The position numbers and the translations under genes are program-made. From positions 1-53,515 of the forward strand of contig NZ_BFBX01000115.1 in the NCBI RefSeq assembly GCF_003851045.1: a DNA stretch of 53,515 nt, written 5' to 3'. This DNA is from Paenibacillus sp. 598K (lineage in GTDB: Bacteria > Bacillota > Bacilli > Paenibacillales > Paenibacillaceae). Of this stretch, positions 42,825-51,314 are shown piece after piece (positions within the stretch are counted from its first letter, which is position 1; every line of letters starts with the position of its first letter). The notes below the pieces were generated by a model, which was not told the DNA's origin, ran no database searches, and saw nothing but the letters and a program-made list of their open reading frames with translations.

Positions 42825-44198
42825 TCAGGGCAGTGTAACGGTCACGTTATCGAATTGCGTGACGGAGGCGGCCACGGTGACGCCGATTTTGCCCGACGTT
42901 CTGGACGTATCGTTCACGTTGCTGAACAAGGTCGTTGTCGTCCCGCCTTTGGCGGCCGTGACCGAAATGTTGCCGCCGCTCGCATAAGCGATGGCGATCG
43001 TCGTGTAAGCGCCGGTGTCCATAATGCTCGTATGGGCCGAAGAGGTCGCAATCGTGCTTTCCGTGCCGCCGATCACCTTCTTCAGATAAATATTCGGCGA
43101 CGAACCGCCGCCCAGATCGAGCGCGTAATAGTTGGCGCTGTCCGCGGCATTGAAGAGGATTTTCGTACGGTTGCCGTCGGAGCCGGCGATCGTCTTCACG
43201 TCGATCTCGTACGTGTAGGTGCCGCTGAACGTCGCCCCGTCGTAGGTCGAGAACGGATGAATCGACCAGCTGTCGGTATGCAGATGCCCGCCGCTGACCG
43301 AAATGCCCGCAGGCAGCGTCCAATTTTGCGCCAGATCGTCGTTGAAATCCTCCGTGTAGCCTGGCGTCGGCGTCGGGTCGCCGGTCGGCGGGGCCGGAAC
43401 GGTCAAGATATTGACGCCGCTTCTGGCGCTGTACGCCGAGAAATACTGGTAATCGTTCGTGACGTACCGAAAGCGGCCGATGCCCAGATCGCCGTTCGTC
43501 TGCAGATTGTCGTACGGAGCGGAGGTGCTGTACCAGATGTCCGTGCTGGCATGGGCGAGAAAATTGGCGCTCGCCCTGTCGTCCACACCGGCGGGATTGT
43601 CTTTGACCAGCTTCGCTTGGTAGCTCGTATAAATCGCCTTGACGTCGGCGGGGTCGGTTACCTGCGTGCGGAGGTCGGGCCAGAAGTGATACAGCTTGCC
43701 GTTCCCGGGAACGACGGACAGGCTCCCGTCGGCTTCGATGCGGGGCGCCGGCGTTTGCGTCGTGCTGTCCAGCGTCTCCGTGAAATAGGCGCCGTCCGGA
43801 GCGGTTTGAAACACCAACTCATGCCACTGGTTATCGTCGTAGCTGAGATAGTAGCTTTGCAAGTCTTTGACGGCGACGCGGGTGTTGACCGAAGAACTGC
43901 CCTCGGCGGCTTCATAGACGGCTCCCCAAGGGACCACGGCGTCCCAGGTGTGCGGATTCGGGCTGATCGGCGTATAGGTCGTGGTGGGGAACGCCAAATC
44001 CTTGTAGGTCGGTCCCTGCGCCCAATCCCATTCGGGCGGCAGTCCGTGCGCGTAGCTTTCGTGAGGCTCGTGCATCTCGTCATAAAGATTCTGGTTGGTG
44101 ACCGCATAGGCGTGCAAATTGAACAGCAGCAGGCCCGGCACCGCAAGCGCCGAAATGAAAAAGGTCCGTTTCCCTTGAGTCCTTGCATTCCTTGACAC
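42825..44198 (-). CDS. Secreted protein of unknown function with C-terminal lectin-like domain
   Basis: A 457-residue exported protein. The signal peptide (FFISALAVPGLLLF, cleavage after HAYA) is followed by an unrecognised N-terminal region (about 35-290) with motifs WDAVVPWGAVYEAAEG, LYHFWPDL, ASANFLAHASTDIWYS and GDLGIGRFRYV. A short Pro/Thr-rich linker leads to a beta-sandwich (about 305-457; YTYEIDVKTIAGSDGNRTKI, ending FDNVTVTLP) like concanavalin-type carbohydrate-binding modules. GTG 44198 is chosen because GGGAGG stands 7 bases before it; the ATG at 44246 has no ribosome site. It is monocistronic. A polysaccharide-related role is plausible but unproven. Confidence 0.7.
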   Translation of the reverse strand: MSRNARTQGKRTFFISALAVPGLLLFNLHAYAVTNQNLYDEMHEPHESYAHGLPPEWDWAQGPTYKDLAFPTTTYTPISPNPHTWDAVVPWGAVYEAAEGSSSVNTRVAVKDLQSYYLSYDDNQWHELVFQTAPDGAYFTETLDSTTQTPAPRIEADGSLSVVPGNGKLYHFWPDLRTQVTDPADVKAIYTSYQAKLVKDNPAGVDDRASANFLAHASTDIWYSTSAPYDNLQTNGDLGIGRFRYVTNDYQYFSAYSARSGVNILTVPAPPTGDPTPTPGYTEDFNDDLAQNWTLPAGISVSGGHLHTDSWSIHPFSTYDGATFSGTYTYEIDVKTIAGSDGNRTKILFNAADSANYYALDLGGGSSPNIYLKKVIGGTESTIATSSAHTSIMDTGAYTTIAIAYASGGNISVTAAKGGTTTTLFSNVNDTSRTSGKIGVTVAASVTQFDNVTVTLP

Positions 44199-44390
44199 AG
44201 TATTCCCTCCCGCAGGTTTTTTTCGGCTCACATTGTCTTTCCCCATAGCTTATGTCAAGACCGTGAACGGAATAACGGGAATCGTTCAAGCAAAAAAGAC
44301 TTCGTCGTCCTTCTGGGACGTGGAAAGAGCTTTGTCGCAGAATTCTAAGCTGATATAGTGTGAAACTTATAGTTTCTTGCGAATTTTAAA

Positions 44391-44432
44391 AAAACCTTCA
44401 TCTCGGCATCAAATGCCGGGCTGAAGGTTTTT
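44391..44432. terminator. Bidirectional terminator after azoreductase
   Basis: AAAACCTTCA with TGAAGGTTTT (10 bp) and CGGCAT with ATGCCG (6 bp) form a two-part stem, with A and T runs on either side. It serves the minus-strand azoreductase gene; the plus strand has no gene here. Confidence 0.85.
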
Positions 44433-44448
44433 CGGTGTCCATCGGGAT

Positions 44449-45075
44449 TTAGAACGTTGCAGCCAGCTCGCGTGCTTTGTTCAAGCCTTCGCCAACGATC
44501 GCTTGCGCCTGATCCTGCAGTTGGTTGTGGCCTTCGACGACCAGCACCTCTGGGTCGTTGATGCCGATGAAGGCGAGAATCGTCTTCACATAGTTCAGGG
44601 ACATCTCCATCGAAGCCATCGGCTGCTCGCTGTAGACGCCGCCGCGCGCTTGCAGCAGGACGACTTTTTTGTCCTTGACCAGACCGACTGGTCCTTCAGC
44701 CGTATATTGGAACGTCTTGCCTGCTTGGCACAGGTAGAACAGGTACGTCAGCAGCTGCGCAGGAATCGTGAAGTTCCACAGCGGGAACGCCAGGACGATC
44801 TTGTCCGCGCCCAGGAATTGATCGAGATACGTATTGGACAGGTCGGCAGCTTTTTGCTCCTCAGGCGTTGTCTCGATGCCTTTGCCCAGCTTGAACAGTC
44901 CGGTCATCATATCATTATCATAGTATGGCAGATCTGCTTCGAACAGATTCAGCTCGGTTACGATATCGTCGGGATGGTTCGCTTTGTAGGTATTCAGGAA
45001 TTGCTCGTACAGCTGAACGGTGACCGATTGGTCGGACGGACGGTTGTTTGCTTTAATGAAAAGAACTTGTGCCAT
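44449..45075 (-). CDS. azoR: FMN-dependent NADH-azoreductase
   Basis: A flavodoxin-like quinone/azo-compound reductase that uses FMN and NAD(P)H. The 208-residue length and motifs (LFIKANNRPSDQSVT near the N-terminus for FMN phosphate, FPLWNFTIPAQLLTYL, LLQARGGVYS) match AzoR. The likely role is detoxifying quinones or electrophiles in the cytoplasm. It is monocistronic, with a promoter at 45130-45158 and a terminator just after the stop; AGGAGGAG precedes the ATG. Confidence 0.95.
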   Translation of the reverse strand: MAQVLFIKANNRPSDQSVTVQLYEQFLNTYKANHPDDIVTELNLFEADLPYYDNDMMTGLFKLGKGIETTPEEQKAADLSNTYLDQFLGADKIVLAFPLWNFTIPAQLLTYLFYLCQAGKTFQYTAEGPVGLVKDKKVVLLQARGGVYSEQPMASMEMSLNYVKTILAFIGINDPEVLVVEGHNQLQDQAQAIVGEGLNKARELAATF

Positions 45076-45129
45076 GTAAAGGTTTCTCCTCCTGATAATC
45101 GAATCTTTTTATCTGTTAATTACTTTTTT

Positions 45130-45158
45130 ATAGTAACAAAAGTGAATTGAATTGTCTA
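45130..45158 (-). promoter_or_regulatory. Promoter of azoR
   Basis: On the minus strand TAGACA (45153-45158) and TACTAT (45130-45135) are 17 bases apart. The start codon lies 55 bases downstream. Confidence 0.5.
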
Positions 45159-45330
45159 CTCTTTTCTTCAAGAGATCGATTTACAAATTCCCCCACTGTT
45201 CGCCAGTCTGTTCTTCCTCGTCCCGGACAATTGTGATACCATAGACACATCCCGAACGGACAGGGACCGCCTGCTTACAGGCTGTCCGCACACGTTTGGC
45301 CATTTCTATTGCGATGGAGCGGTGCGAGCC

Positions 45331-46914
45331 ATGGATTCGGCAATTCAAAACTACATTGTCATCGTTTCGATATCCGGCGTGCTTCATTTGCTGCTGGTCA
45401 TTTACGCGCTCTCCGTCAAAACGCAATTTACCGGTATCCGCACCTTCGTCTGGATGTGCTTCTTCAGCAGCATCTATGCCTTCGGCTTCGCGTTCGAGCT
45501 CGCCAGCGAATCGCTCGCCGAGGCCAAGCTGTGGATCGCCGTCGAATACCTGGGCATGCCTTATATCGCCCCGTGCTCACTCATGCTAGCCTTCCACTAT
45601 GTCAATCTCGAGCGCCATCTCACCCGGCGGGTGCAGACCGCTCTCTTCGCCATACCTGTCATCACCAGCGTGATGGTCGCGACCAACGATCTGCACGGCT
45701 TGTTCTATCAAGCCATCTTCCCGCGTACGGATACGGAGACGCTGATGATCGAAGTCGTCATCGGCCGATGGTACATCGTGCACGGCAGCTTCACCTTCGC
45801 TTGCCTGCTCGCTGGCGGCGTCGTCCTGATCCGGCACTGGCGGCGCACGTATCGGCTGCAGATGGCGACAGTGCTAGCCTCCCTCTATATCCCGATGCTG
45901 GGCGCGCTCGTCTATCTGCTCGGCCTGACACCCAAGGGAATGGACCCCGTGCCGATCATTATGAGTGTCACCTCGACGCTGTATATCTTTGCGATCCTCT
46001 CCACCGGCATGCTGCGGGTGTCGCCGATTGCCCGCGAGCGGGTATTCGAGAATATGCGCGACGCCGTGCTCGTGCTCGACCGGGATGGCCGGATCGGCGA
46101 CTTCAACCGCTCGGCCGCTCGTCTGCTGCCGGGACTGGGAGATGGGGCGATCGGCAAGCCCGTCTCGATCCTGGTCGTGCCCGACATCGAGCAGTCGATC
46201 CCGGACGCGGACGATCCCGCGGCTCTGGAGCCGCAGGAGCACAAGCTGCAGCGCATCGTGCAGGGACAGACCCGTCATTATCAGGTGCGGGTATCGCCGC
46301 TCTTGAACCGACATCGCCAATTGATCGGTCGGACGATTATCTTCATCGACGTCACCGAGCAGACATCGCTGCACGATAAGCTGCAGCGGATGGCGACCAT
46401 CGACGGCTTGACCGAGCTGTATAACCGCTCGCACTTCGTGGAGCTGGCCTCCCGCAGACTCGCCGATGCGATAGCAACGGATGCGCCTTACACGGTCATC
46501 CTGCTCGACATCGATCGCTTCAAGCAGATCAATGACGGCCATGGTCATGATGTCGGCGATGCGGCGCTGCGCCATGTCGCCGCTGTGTGCCGAGGCTTGC
46601 TGCGAAGCGGCGACCTGTTCGCTCGATACGGCGGCGAAGAGTTCGTGCTGGCCGTCGCGGACATCCCGCCCGAGGGCGCTGCCCTGCTGGCCGAGCGGCT
46701 GCGGGCCGCGATCGAGACGACGCCGCTGCCTCTCGCAGACGGCTCGTTGCCGATGACCGCCAGCTTTGGCATCTGCTCTCGCACGAGCGAGCAAGAGCTC
46801 CCTCAGTTGATCGCCCAAGCGGATCAGGCGCTCTACGCGGCCAAACGGAGCGGACGCAACCGCGTCTCCATTTTTGACAAGTCTCTCAGCGCAGATGCGC
46901 TGGACATTGGATAG
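45331..46914 (+). CDS. Diguanylate cyclase with 7TM sensor and PAS domain
   Basis: Makes cyclic di-GMP from GTP. The 527 residues comprise seven N-terminal hydrophobic segments of the HisKA_7TM type (about 1-220), a PAS-like domain (about 230-345, RVFENMRDAVLVLDRDGRI) and GGDEF (about 355-520) with the active-site form RYGGEEF (near 432). RSGD five residues before it fits the inhibitory I-site RxxD. ATG 45331 is preferred over GTG 45322 because GGAG stands 11 bases before it. The gene is divergent from azoR and has no EAL domain. Confidence 0.93.
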   Translation: MDSAIQNYIVIVSISGVLHLLLVIYALSVKTQFTGIRTFVWMCFFSSIYAFGFAFELASESLAEAKLWIAVEYLGMPYIAPCSLMLAFHYVNLERHLTRRVQTALFAIPVITSVMVATNDLHGLFYQAIFPRTDTETLMIEVVIGRWYIVHGSFTFACLLAGGVVLIRHWRRTYRLQMATVLASLYIPMLGALVYLLGLTPKGMDPVPIIMSVTSTLYIFAILSTGMLRVSPIARERVFENMRDAVLVLDRDGRIGDFNRSAARLLPGLGDGAIGKPVSILVVPDIEQSIPDADDPAALEPQEHKLQRIVQGQTRHYQVRVSPLLNRHRQLIGRTIIFIDVTEQTSLHDKLQRMATIDGLTELYNRSHFVELASRRLADAIATDAPYTVILLDIDRFKQINDGHGHDVGDAALRHVAAVCRGLLRSGDLFARYGGEEFVLAVADIPPEGAALLAERLRAAIETTPLPLADGSLPMTASFGICSRTSEQELPQLIAQADQALYAAKRSGRNRVSIFDKSLSADALDIG

Positions 46915-46997
46915 CCGACTATTTTGCTCACCTCTGCTGCGGCGCCAGCATATGTTGCTCTCTGAGACTATCTATTAGATCCTATGGAGGTGAGAGT

Positions 46998-47774
46998 GTG
47001 CCGCTGCCTGCGATTGATGTGCTGATCCCCGCAATAGAAAAAGATCTGGGCACGCTGCCGCGCGTGATCGACAGCGTGCGGACAATGGTCCGGCACCCGA
47101 TCGGGCGCATCCTCATCGTCGCCCCGGACACCCCGCGCATGCGCAAGCTATGCGCCGACCGGCGCTGCTCCTTCATCAACGAACGGAGCGTGCTGCCGAT
47201 CACCAAGAGCGATATCCGCTACCGGTCGGCCCGCTGGGAGCGCTCCGGCTGGCTATACCAGCAGCTCCTCAAGCTTGGGGGCGCCAAGCTGGTGTCCGCC
47301 TCTCACTACCTCGTCATCGATGCGGATACGATCCTCATCCGACCGCACCGTTTCCTGACGCCGAAGGGCAAGACGATCTTCTACACGCGCAACTGGAGCC
47401 AGCCCGAATACTTCGCTACCTACCGCAAGCTGCTCGGCCGCGAGCCGGCGCGCACCTCGTTCGTCACCCATTATATGCTGTTCGAGACTGCCAAGGTCCG
47501 TCGGCTCAAGCAGACGATCGAGGCCCGTCACGGCAAGAGCTGGTATCGGGCGATCCTTGGCAGCATGAATCTCAACAAGCAGTTCGCCTTCTCCGAGTTC
47601 GAGACCTATGCCAACTACCACCTCTCCAGCAGTCCCGGACGACAGATACTGAAGCCCGCGCGCAATCGCAGCCTCTCCCTTCGCCCCTCCGAGCTCTCGC
47701 CTGCACGCTTGCGCCAGCTCGCCGCCCGCTACCGCTCCCTCTCCTTCCATCAACGCAAAGTCTACGCCCGCTAA
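46998..47774 (+). CDS. DUF6492-like glycosyltransferase-type protein
   Basis: A 258-residue soluble protein. The N-terminal LPAIDVLIPAIEKDL strand and later SHYLVIDADTILIRP (a DAD motif in the place of the DxD of GT-A enzymes), with FYTRNWSQPEYF and FSEFETYANY, match the DUF6492 kind of glycosyltransferase-like proteins. Start GTG 46998 is behind GGAGGTGA. It lies 83 bases after the cyclase gene and 88 before lemA, probably alone. The acceptor and donor are unknown. Confidence 0.7.
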   Translation: MPLPAIDVLIPAIEKDLGTLPRVIDSVRTMVRHPIGRILIVAPDTPRMRKLCADRRCSFINERSVLPITKSDIRYRSARWERSGWLYQQLLKLGGAKLVSASHYLVIDADTILIRPHRFLTPKGKTIFYTRNWSQPEYFATYRKLLGREPARTSFVTHYMLFETAKVRRLKQTIEARHGKSWYRAILGSMNLNKQFAFSEFETYANYHLSSSPGRQILKPARNRSLSLRPSELSPARLRQLAARYRSLSFHQRKVYAR

Positions 47775-47862
47775 GCGCTTCATGTAACCTTTGCCGCCTT
47801 CAGACGTATGTAAGGTATACGCATCGATCGATCGGATCGAACTGAAGGAGGCTACGAGCATA

Positions 47863-48417
47863 ATGATTATTGCATTGTCAGTTGCTATCGTCGCGCTGCT
47901 CGGCATTATCGTCATTTATAATACGCTTGTCTCGGCCCGCAACAAGGTGCGGGAGGCGTTCGCCGCGATCGACGTCTTCCTGGAGCAACGCTTCGACGCG
48001 CTCAGCAAAGCCGCCGAAGCGGTATCCGCCTATACGGATCACGAGCGGGAGACGCTCATGGCCGTCACCTCGCTGCGCAACCAAGCGATCGTCGCCCGCT
48101 CCGACGAGGACAAGATCCAGATCTATCGGGAGATGGAGCAACTCGCTGGCGGACTGCGGCTGCAAGCCGAGGCGTACCCGCAGCTGCAAGCAAGCGCCAA
48201 CTACGTCCATCTGCAGAAGACGATCAACGATCTGGAGGAGAAGCTGTCGGCGAGCCGACGCACCTTCAACGCTCGCGTCACCCGGTACAACACGCTGATC
48301 GAGATGTTCCCGCTCAATCTGCTGGCAGGGATGATGAATTTCCGTCGCAAGGAGCTGCTGGAGGTCGCCGCGGCCAAAAAGCAAGACGTCGATCTGCGTT
48401 CCATCCTGCGGGGTTAA
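47863..48417 (+). CDS. lemA: LemA family protein
   Basis: A 184-residue protein with one N-terminal membrane helix (IALSVAIVALLGIIVIYN) and the family's long helical hairpin (VREAFAAIDVFLEQRFDALS, TINDLEEKLSASRRTFNARV, FPLNLLAGM). ATG 47863 is preferred over 47791 because AAGGAGG stands 11 bases before it and the helix starts there. It is followed after 3 bases by the DUF3137 gene. The family's function is unsettled; members occur in membrane-linked operons. Confidence 0.9.
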   Translation: MIIALSVAIVALLGIIVIYNTLVSARNKVREAFAAIDVFLEQRFDALSKAAEAVSAYTDHERETLMAVTSLRNQAIVARSDEDKIQIYREMEQLAGGLRLQAEAYPQLQASANYVHLQKTINDLEEKLSASRRTFNARVTRYNTLIEMFPLNLLAGMMNFRRKELLEVAAAKKQDVDLRSILRG

Positions 48418-48420
48418 CCG

Positions 48421-49431
48421 ATGTTCCCGGCCAAGATAGACGTCGTCGCGGCGCTTCACAGCCGCCTGCCGGAGCTGGAGCGAGAGCGCCTCGCCTACCT
48501 CCTCACCTTCCGCAACGGCATCCTGACGATCCTCGCGGCGATCGTCGGTACGGCAGCCAGCCTGCTGACGGGAATGCCCGAGGTAGTCGCCGTGACCGGC
48601 GTAGTCGCAGCCGTCGCGGCCATCGTCATGGTCGTACGCATGCGCCGTCACTATGCCGCCTATCGCGAGCACTTCAAGCAGTTGATCGTCAGAGGCGCCG
48701 TGCGAGAGCTGGTCGAGCTGTGCCGCTTGCCGGAGGAGACGCCGGCATACAGGTATACATGGACCTATCACCCGGACGCCCGGATCAGCGATGCCCACAT
48801 CGACAACTGTCTGCTCTTCAACGAGCGGATCGATGAGGTGTCCGGCGAAGACCTGATCCAGGGCAGGCTTGGCCTCACCGACTTCGAGCTCTCCGAGCTG
48901 GAGCTGGTGCGGATCGAGCACAGCAACAGAAGCAAGGGGCCGACGAGTACCCGGCATGTCACGGTATTCGAGGGCGTATTGTTCGTCGCCGACTTCCACA
49001 AGTCCTTCCAGGGCATCACGTTGCTGCTCGCCAACGGCTGGATGGGCACGAGCGGCTTCTTCAACAAGCTGAGCAACAATCTCACCAATCTATTCGCCAA
49101 GACGAAGATGGTCAATATCGATCTGGAGCACCCCGAGTTCAATCGCCACTTCGACACGAACACCTCGGATGAGGTCGAGGCGCGTTATCTGCTCTCGCCG
49201 AACTTCATCGAGCGCGTGCTCGCGTTCAAGTCCTGGCACGACGAGAAGGTCGAGTTTGCCTTCGTCGGTTCGCGGATGTACGTCGCCATCTCTACTCGCG
49301 CCAGCTTCTTCGAGCCGTCCGTCCGACGAACGACCCAGCAGCAGCTGGAGCAGATCTATGAGGAGCTGCTGTTTTTCTTCTCGCTGATCGAGCATTTCGA
49401 CCTCAACACGCGCATCTGGAGCAAGTCCTGA
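48421..49431 (+). CDS. DUF3137 family membrane protein
   Basis: A 336-residue protein with two membrane helices (about 30-70) and a long soluble part with the family motifs (YTWTYHPDARISDAHID, FEGVLFVADFHKSF, FNRHFDTNTSDEVEARYLLS, FAFVGSRMYVAIST). It overlaps the LemA operon closely and the LemA-DUF3137 pair recurs in other bacteria. Function is unknown; a stress- or envelope-linked role is only suggested by the pairing. Confidence 0.88.
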   Translation: MFPAKIDVVAALHSRLPELERERLAYLLTFRNGILTILAAIVGTAASLLTGMPEVVAVTGVVAAVAAIVMVVRMRRHYAAYREHFKQLIVRGAVRELVELCRLPEETPAYRYTWTYHPDARISDAHIDNCLLFNERIDEVSGEDLIQGRLGLTDFELSELELVRIEHSNRSKGPTSTRHVTVFEGVLFVADFHKSFQGITLLLANGWMGTSGFFNKLSNNLTNLFAKTKMVNIDLEHPEFNRHFDTNTSDEVEARYLLSPNFIERVLAFKSWHDEKVEFAFVGSRMYVAISTRASFFEPSVRRTTQQQLEQIYEELLFFFSLIEHFDLNTRIWSKS

Positions 49432-49561
49432 TGCGCTCCCCCTCTGACGATTCGACATTCCTCCGTTCTACATTAAAAAAACTTCATAAAACTCTCCCTT
49501 TCTCTCGCAAAATCCGCTAGAATAGAGACATATTCGTGTTTTCCTTTATCTTCCGTTGTCG

Positions 49562-49595
49562 GTTGCGGCGCTTTGCTGTTTTGCCCCGCCGCAAC
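49562..49595. other. Hairpin in the leader of the amidase gene
   Basis: GTTGCGGCG and CGCCGCAAC form a perfect 9-bp stem with a 16-base loop, about 90 bases before the amidase start and without a T-run. Possible 5' leader structure; the function is unknown. A TAGAAT -10-like box lies about 40 bases before it, with no good -35. Confidence 0.4.
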
Positions 49596-49682
49596 ATTTG
49601 GCGATTATTGGCGTCTAATCTGTTAACTGCATGTACATAGGAGCAAGACTAAAAGCAAGAAGGAACGGAGGATTATGTAGGT

Positions 49683-51197
49683 ATGCGTGTAGCATGGAAA
49701 CACATCGGTCTGCTCGCGATGCTGGCCTGCGTCTTGGCGCTCTTCCCCACGATCGTACAAGCCGCATCCGAGCCATCGATCGTCGTGGACGGCAAGAAGC
49801 TCGAGCTGTCCGGAGGCGCTAGCGTCGAGATCAAGGACGGCAATGTCATCATCCCGATCCGCGTCGTCACGGAGAACCTCGGCTTCCGGGTCAACTGGGA
49901 CGGAGCCACCCGCGGCATCGACATCACGGACGGGAGTCGGCTGATCCGGCTGACCATCGACAGCAAGACCGCCTATGTCGACGGCGAGGAAAAGCAGCTG
50001 CTGGCAGCGCCAGCGCTCAAGAAAGGCGTCACCAGCGTGCCGCTCCGCTTCGTCAGCGAACAGATGGGCATGAACGTGCAATGGCACGCTGCGACGAAGA
50101 CTGCCATAGTCAATCGCCCGGCTCCGCCAGTCGTCGAGACGCCTAGTATCACGGTGGACGAGATCCGGGTGGACGGTCGGCAGCTGACGATCGCCGTCGG
50201 CGGCAAGGTGGAGCCGAAGGTATTCACGATGAGCGGTCCGGACCGGATCGTCATCGATCTGCCAGGGACAAGCCTGTCGCGCACGCTCGAGGAGCGAGCC
50301 GGCCAGAAGGGCGTCGTCACCACCGCCAGTGCGCCCGAGATCGCCAATGTGCGCTACGCTCTGTTCAGCAGCAACCCGTCGACGGTACGCATCGTCATGG
50401 ACCTCAGCAGCGCCACGCCGTATCAGGTGTCGCGCGGCGCAGGCAATGAAGTCATCGTCGAGCTGCTCGGCGGCACGACGCCTGATCCGGCTACTGGGGG
50501 CGAGACCGCTCCGGGCATCCCGGGTACAGACGGGACTTTGCCAGGTACGGATGGGACTATCCCGGGCACGGATGGCAGCACCGTCACGCCGGGCAACGGA
50601 TCAGAGACGCCGCCTGTGATCGATCCCGAGTTTCCGCCGGTCTCGTCCGGCAAGAAGCTGATCGTCCTCGATGCCGGACACGGCGGCAAGGACCCGGGTA
50701 CGATCGGATACTCCAAAACCCAGGAGAAGGGCTTCAACCTGTCCGTCGTCCTCAAGGTCCAGGCGCTGCTGCAGAACGATCCGAACATGGAGGTCGTCCT
50801 GACGCGCGATAACGATACGTTCATCGAGCTGGGCGAGCGCGGCCCGATCGCCAATCGGCTGGGTGCCGACGCCTTCATCTCTGTACACGCCAACTCGGTG
50901 GAAAACTCGCCGTCCGCGAGCGGAACCGAATCGTACTATTATGAAGAAGCGAGCAAAGCATTCACACAAGTGATGCACAAGCATCTGCTCAAGGCGACAG
51001 GCTTCAAGGATCGCGGCGTCAAAAAAGCCAGCTTCAAGGTGCTGCGGGATACGCAGATGATCTCGGTCCTGCTGGAGTCAGGCTTTATCTCCAATCCGAC
51101 CGAGGAAGCCGCGCTGTTCACCGAGGAGATGCAGCAGAAGATCGCGCAAGCTATCGTGGATGCGCTGTACGAATATTTTGGCTTCTCCCAGCCCTGA
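49683..51197 (+). CDS. N-acetylmuramoyl-L-alanine amidase with copper-amine-oxidase-like and AMIN domains
   Basis: Cell-wall hydrolase that cleaves the bond between N-acetylmuramic acid and L-alanine. The 504 residues have a signal peptide (cleavage near VQAASE), a copper-amine-oxidase N-terminal-like domain (about 30-140), an AMIN domain (about 150-260), a Gly/Thr/Pro linker with three 7-residue repeats and a zinc-dependent Amidase_3 domain. Zinc ligand and active-site motifs are LDAGHGGKDPGT (His near 333), ERGPIANRLGADAFISVHAN and LLESGFISNPTEE with the catalytic Glu. A GGAGG site lies 11 bases before the ATG. It is followed by a terminator and is probably monocistronic. Confidence 0.95.
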   Translation: MRVAWKHIGLLAMLACVLALFPTIVQAASEPSIVVDGKKLELSGGASVEIKDGNVIIPIRVVTENLGFRVNWDGATRGIDITDGSRLIRLTIDSKTAYVDGEEKQLLAAPALKKGVTSVPLRFVSEQMGMNVQWHAATKTAIVNRPAPPVVETPSITVDEIRVDGRQLTIAVGGKVEPKVFTMSGPDRIVIDLPGTSLSRTLEERAGQKGVVTTASAPEIANVRYALFSSNPSTVRIVMDLSSATPYQVSRGAGNEVIVELLGGTTPDPATGGETAPGIPGTDGTLPGTDGTIPGTDGSTVTPGNGSETPPVIDPEFPPVSSGKKLIVLDAGHGGKDPGTIGYSKTQEKGFNLSVVLKVQALLQNDPNMEVVLTRDNDTFIELGERGPIANRLGADAFISVHANSVENSPSASGTESYYYEEASKAFTQVMHKHLLKATGFKDRGVKKASFKVLRDTQMISVLLESGFISNPTEEAALFTEEMQQKIAQAIVDALYEYFGFSQP

Positions 51198-51233
51198 TCT
51201 TGCATTGCCAGGGCGCATGATGGAAGCTGCGGA

Positions 51234-51272
51234 CAAGCCTCGCCTCTCTACGGAGACGCGAGGCTTGTTTTT
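51234..51272 (+). terminator. Terminator after the amidase gene
   Basis: CAAGCCTCGC and GCGAGGCTTG form a perfect 10-bp stem with a 14-base loop, followed by TTTTT. Confidence 0.9.
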
Positions 51273-51314
51273 GTTGTATACTAGGCAGAACTTACAAAGG
51301 GCGGAGGGGAAACG

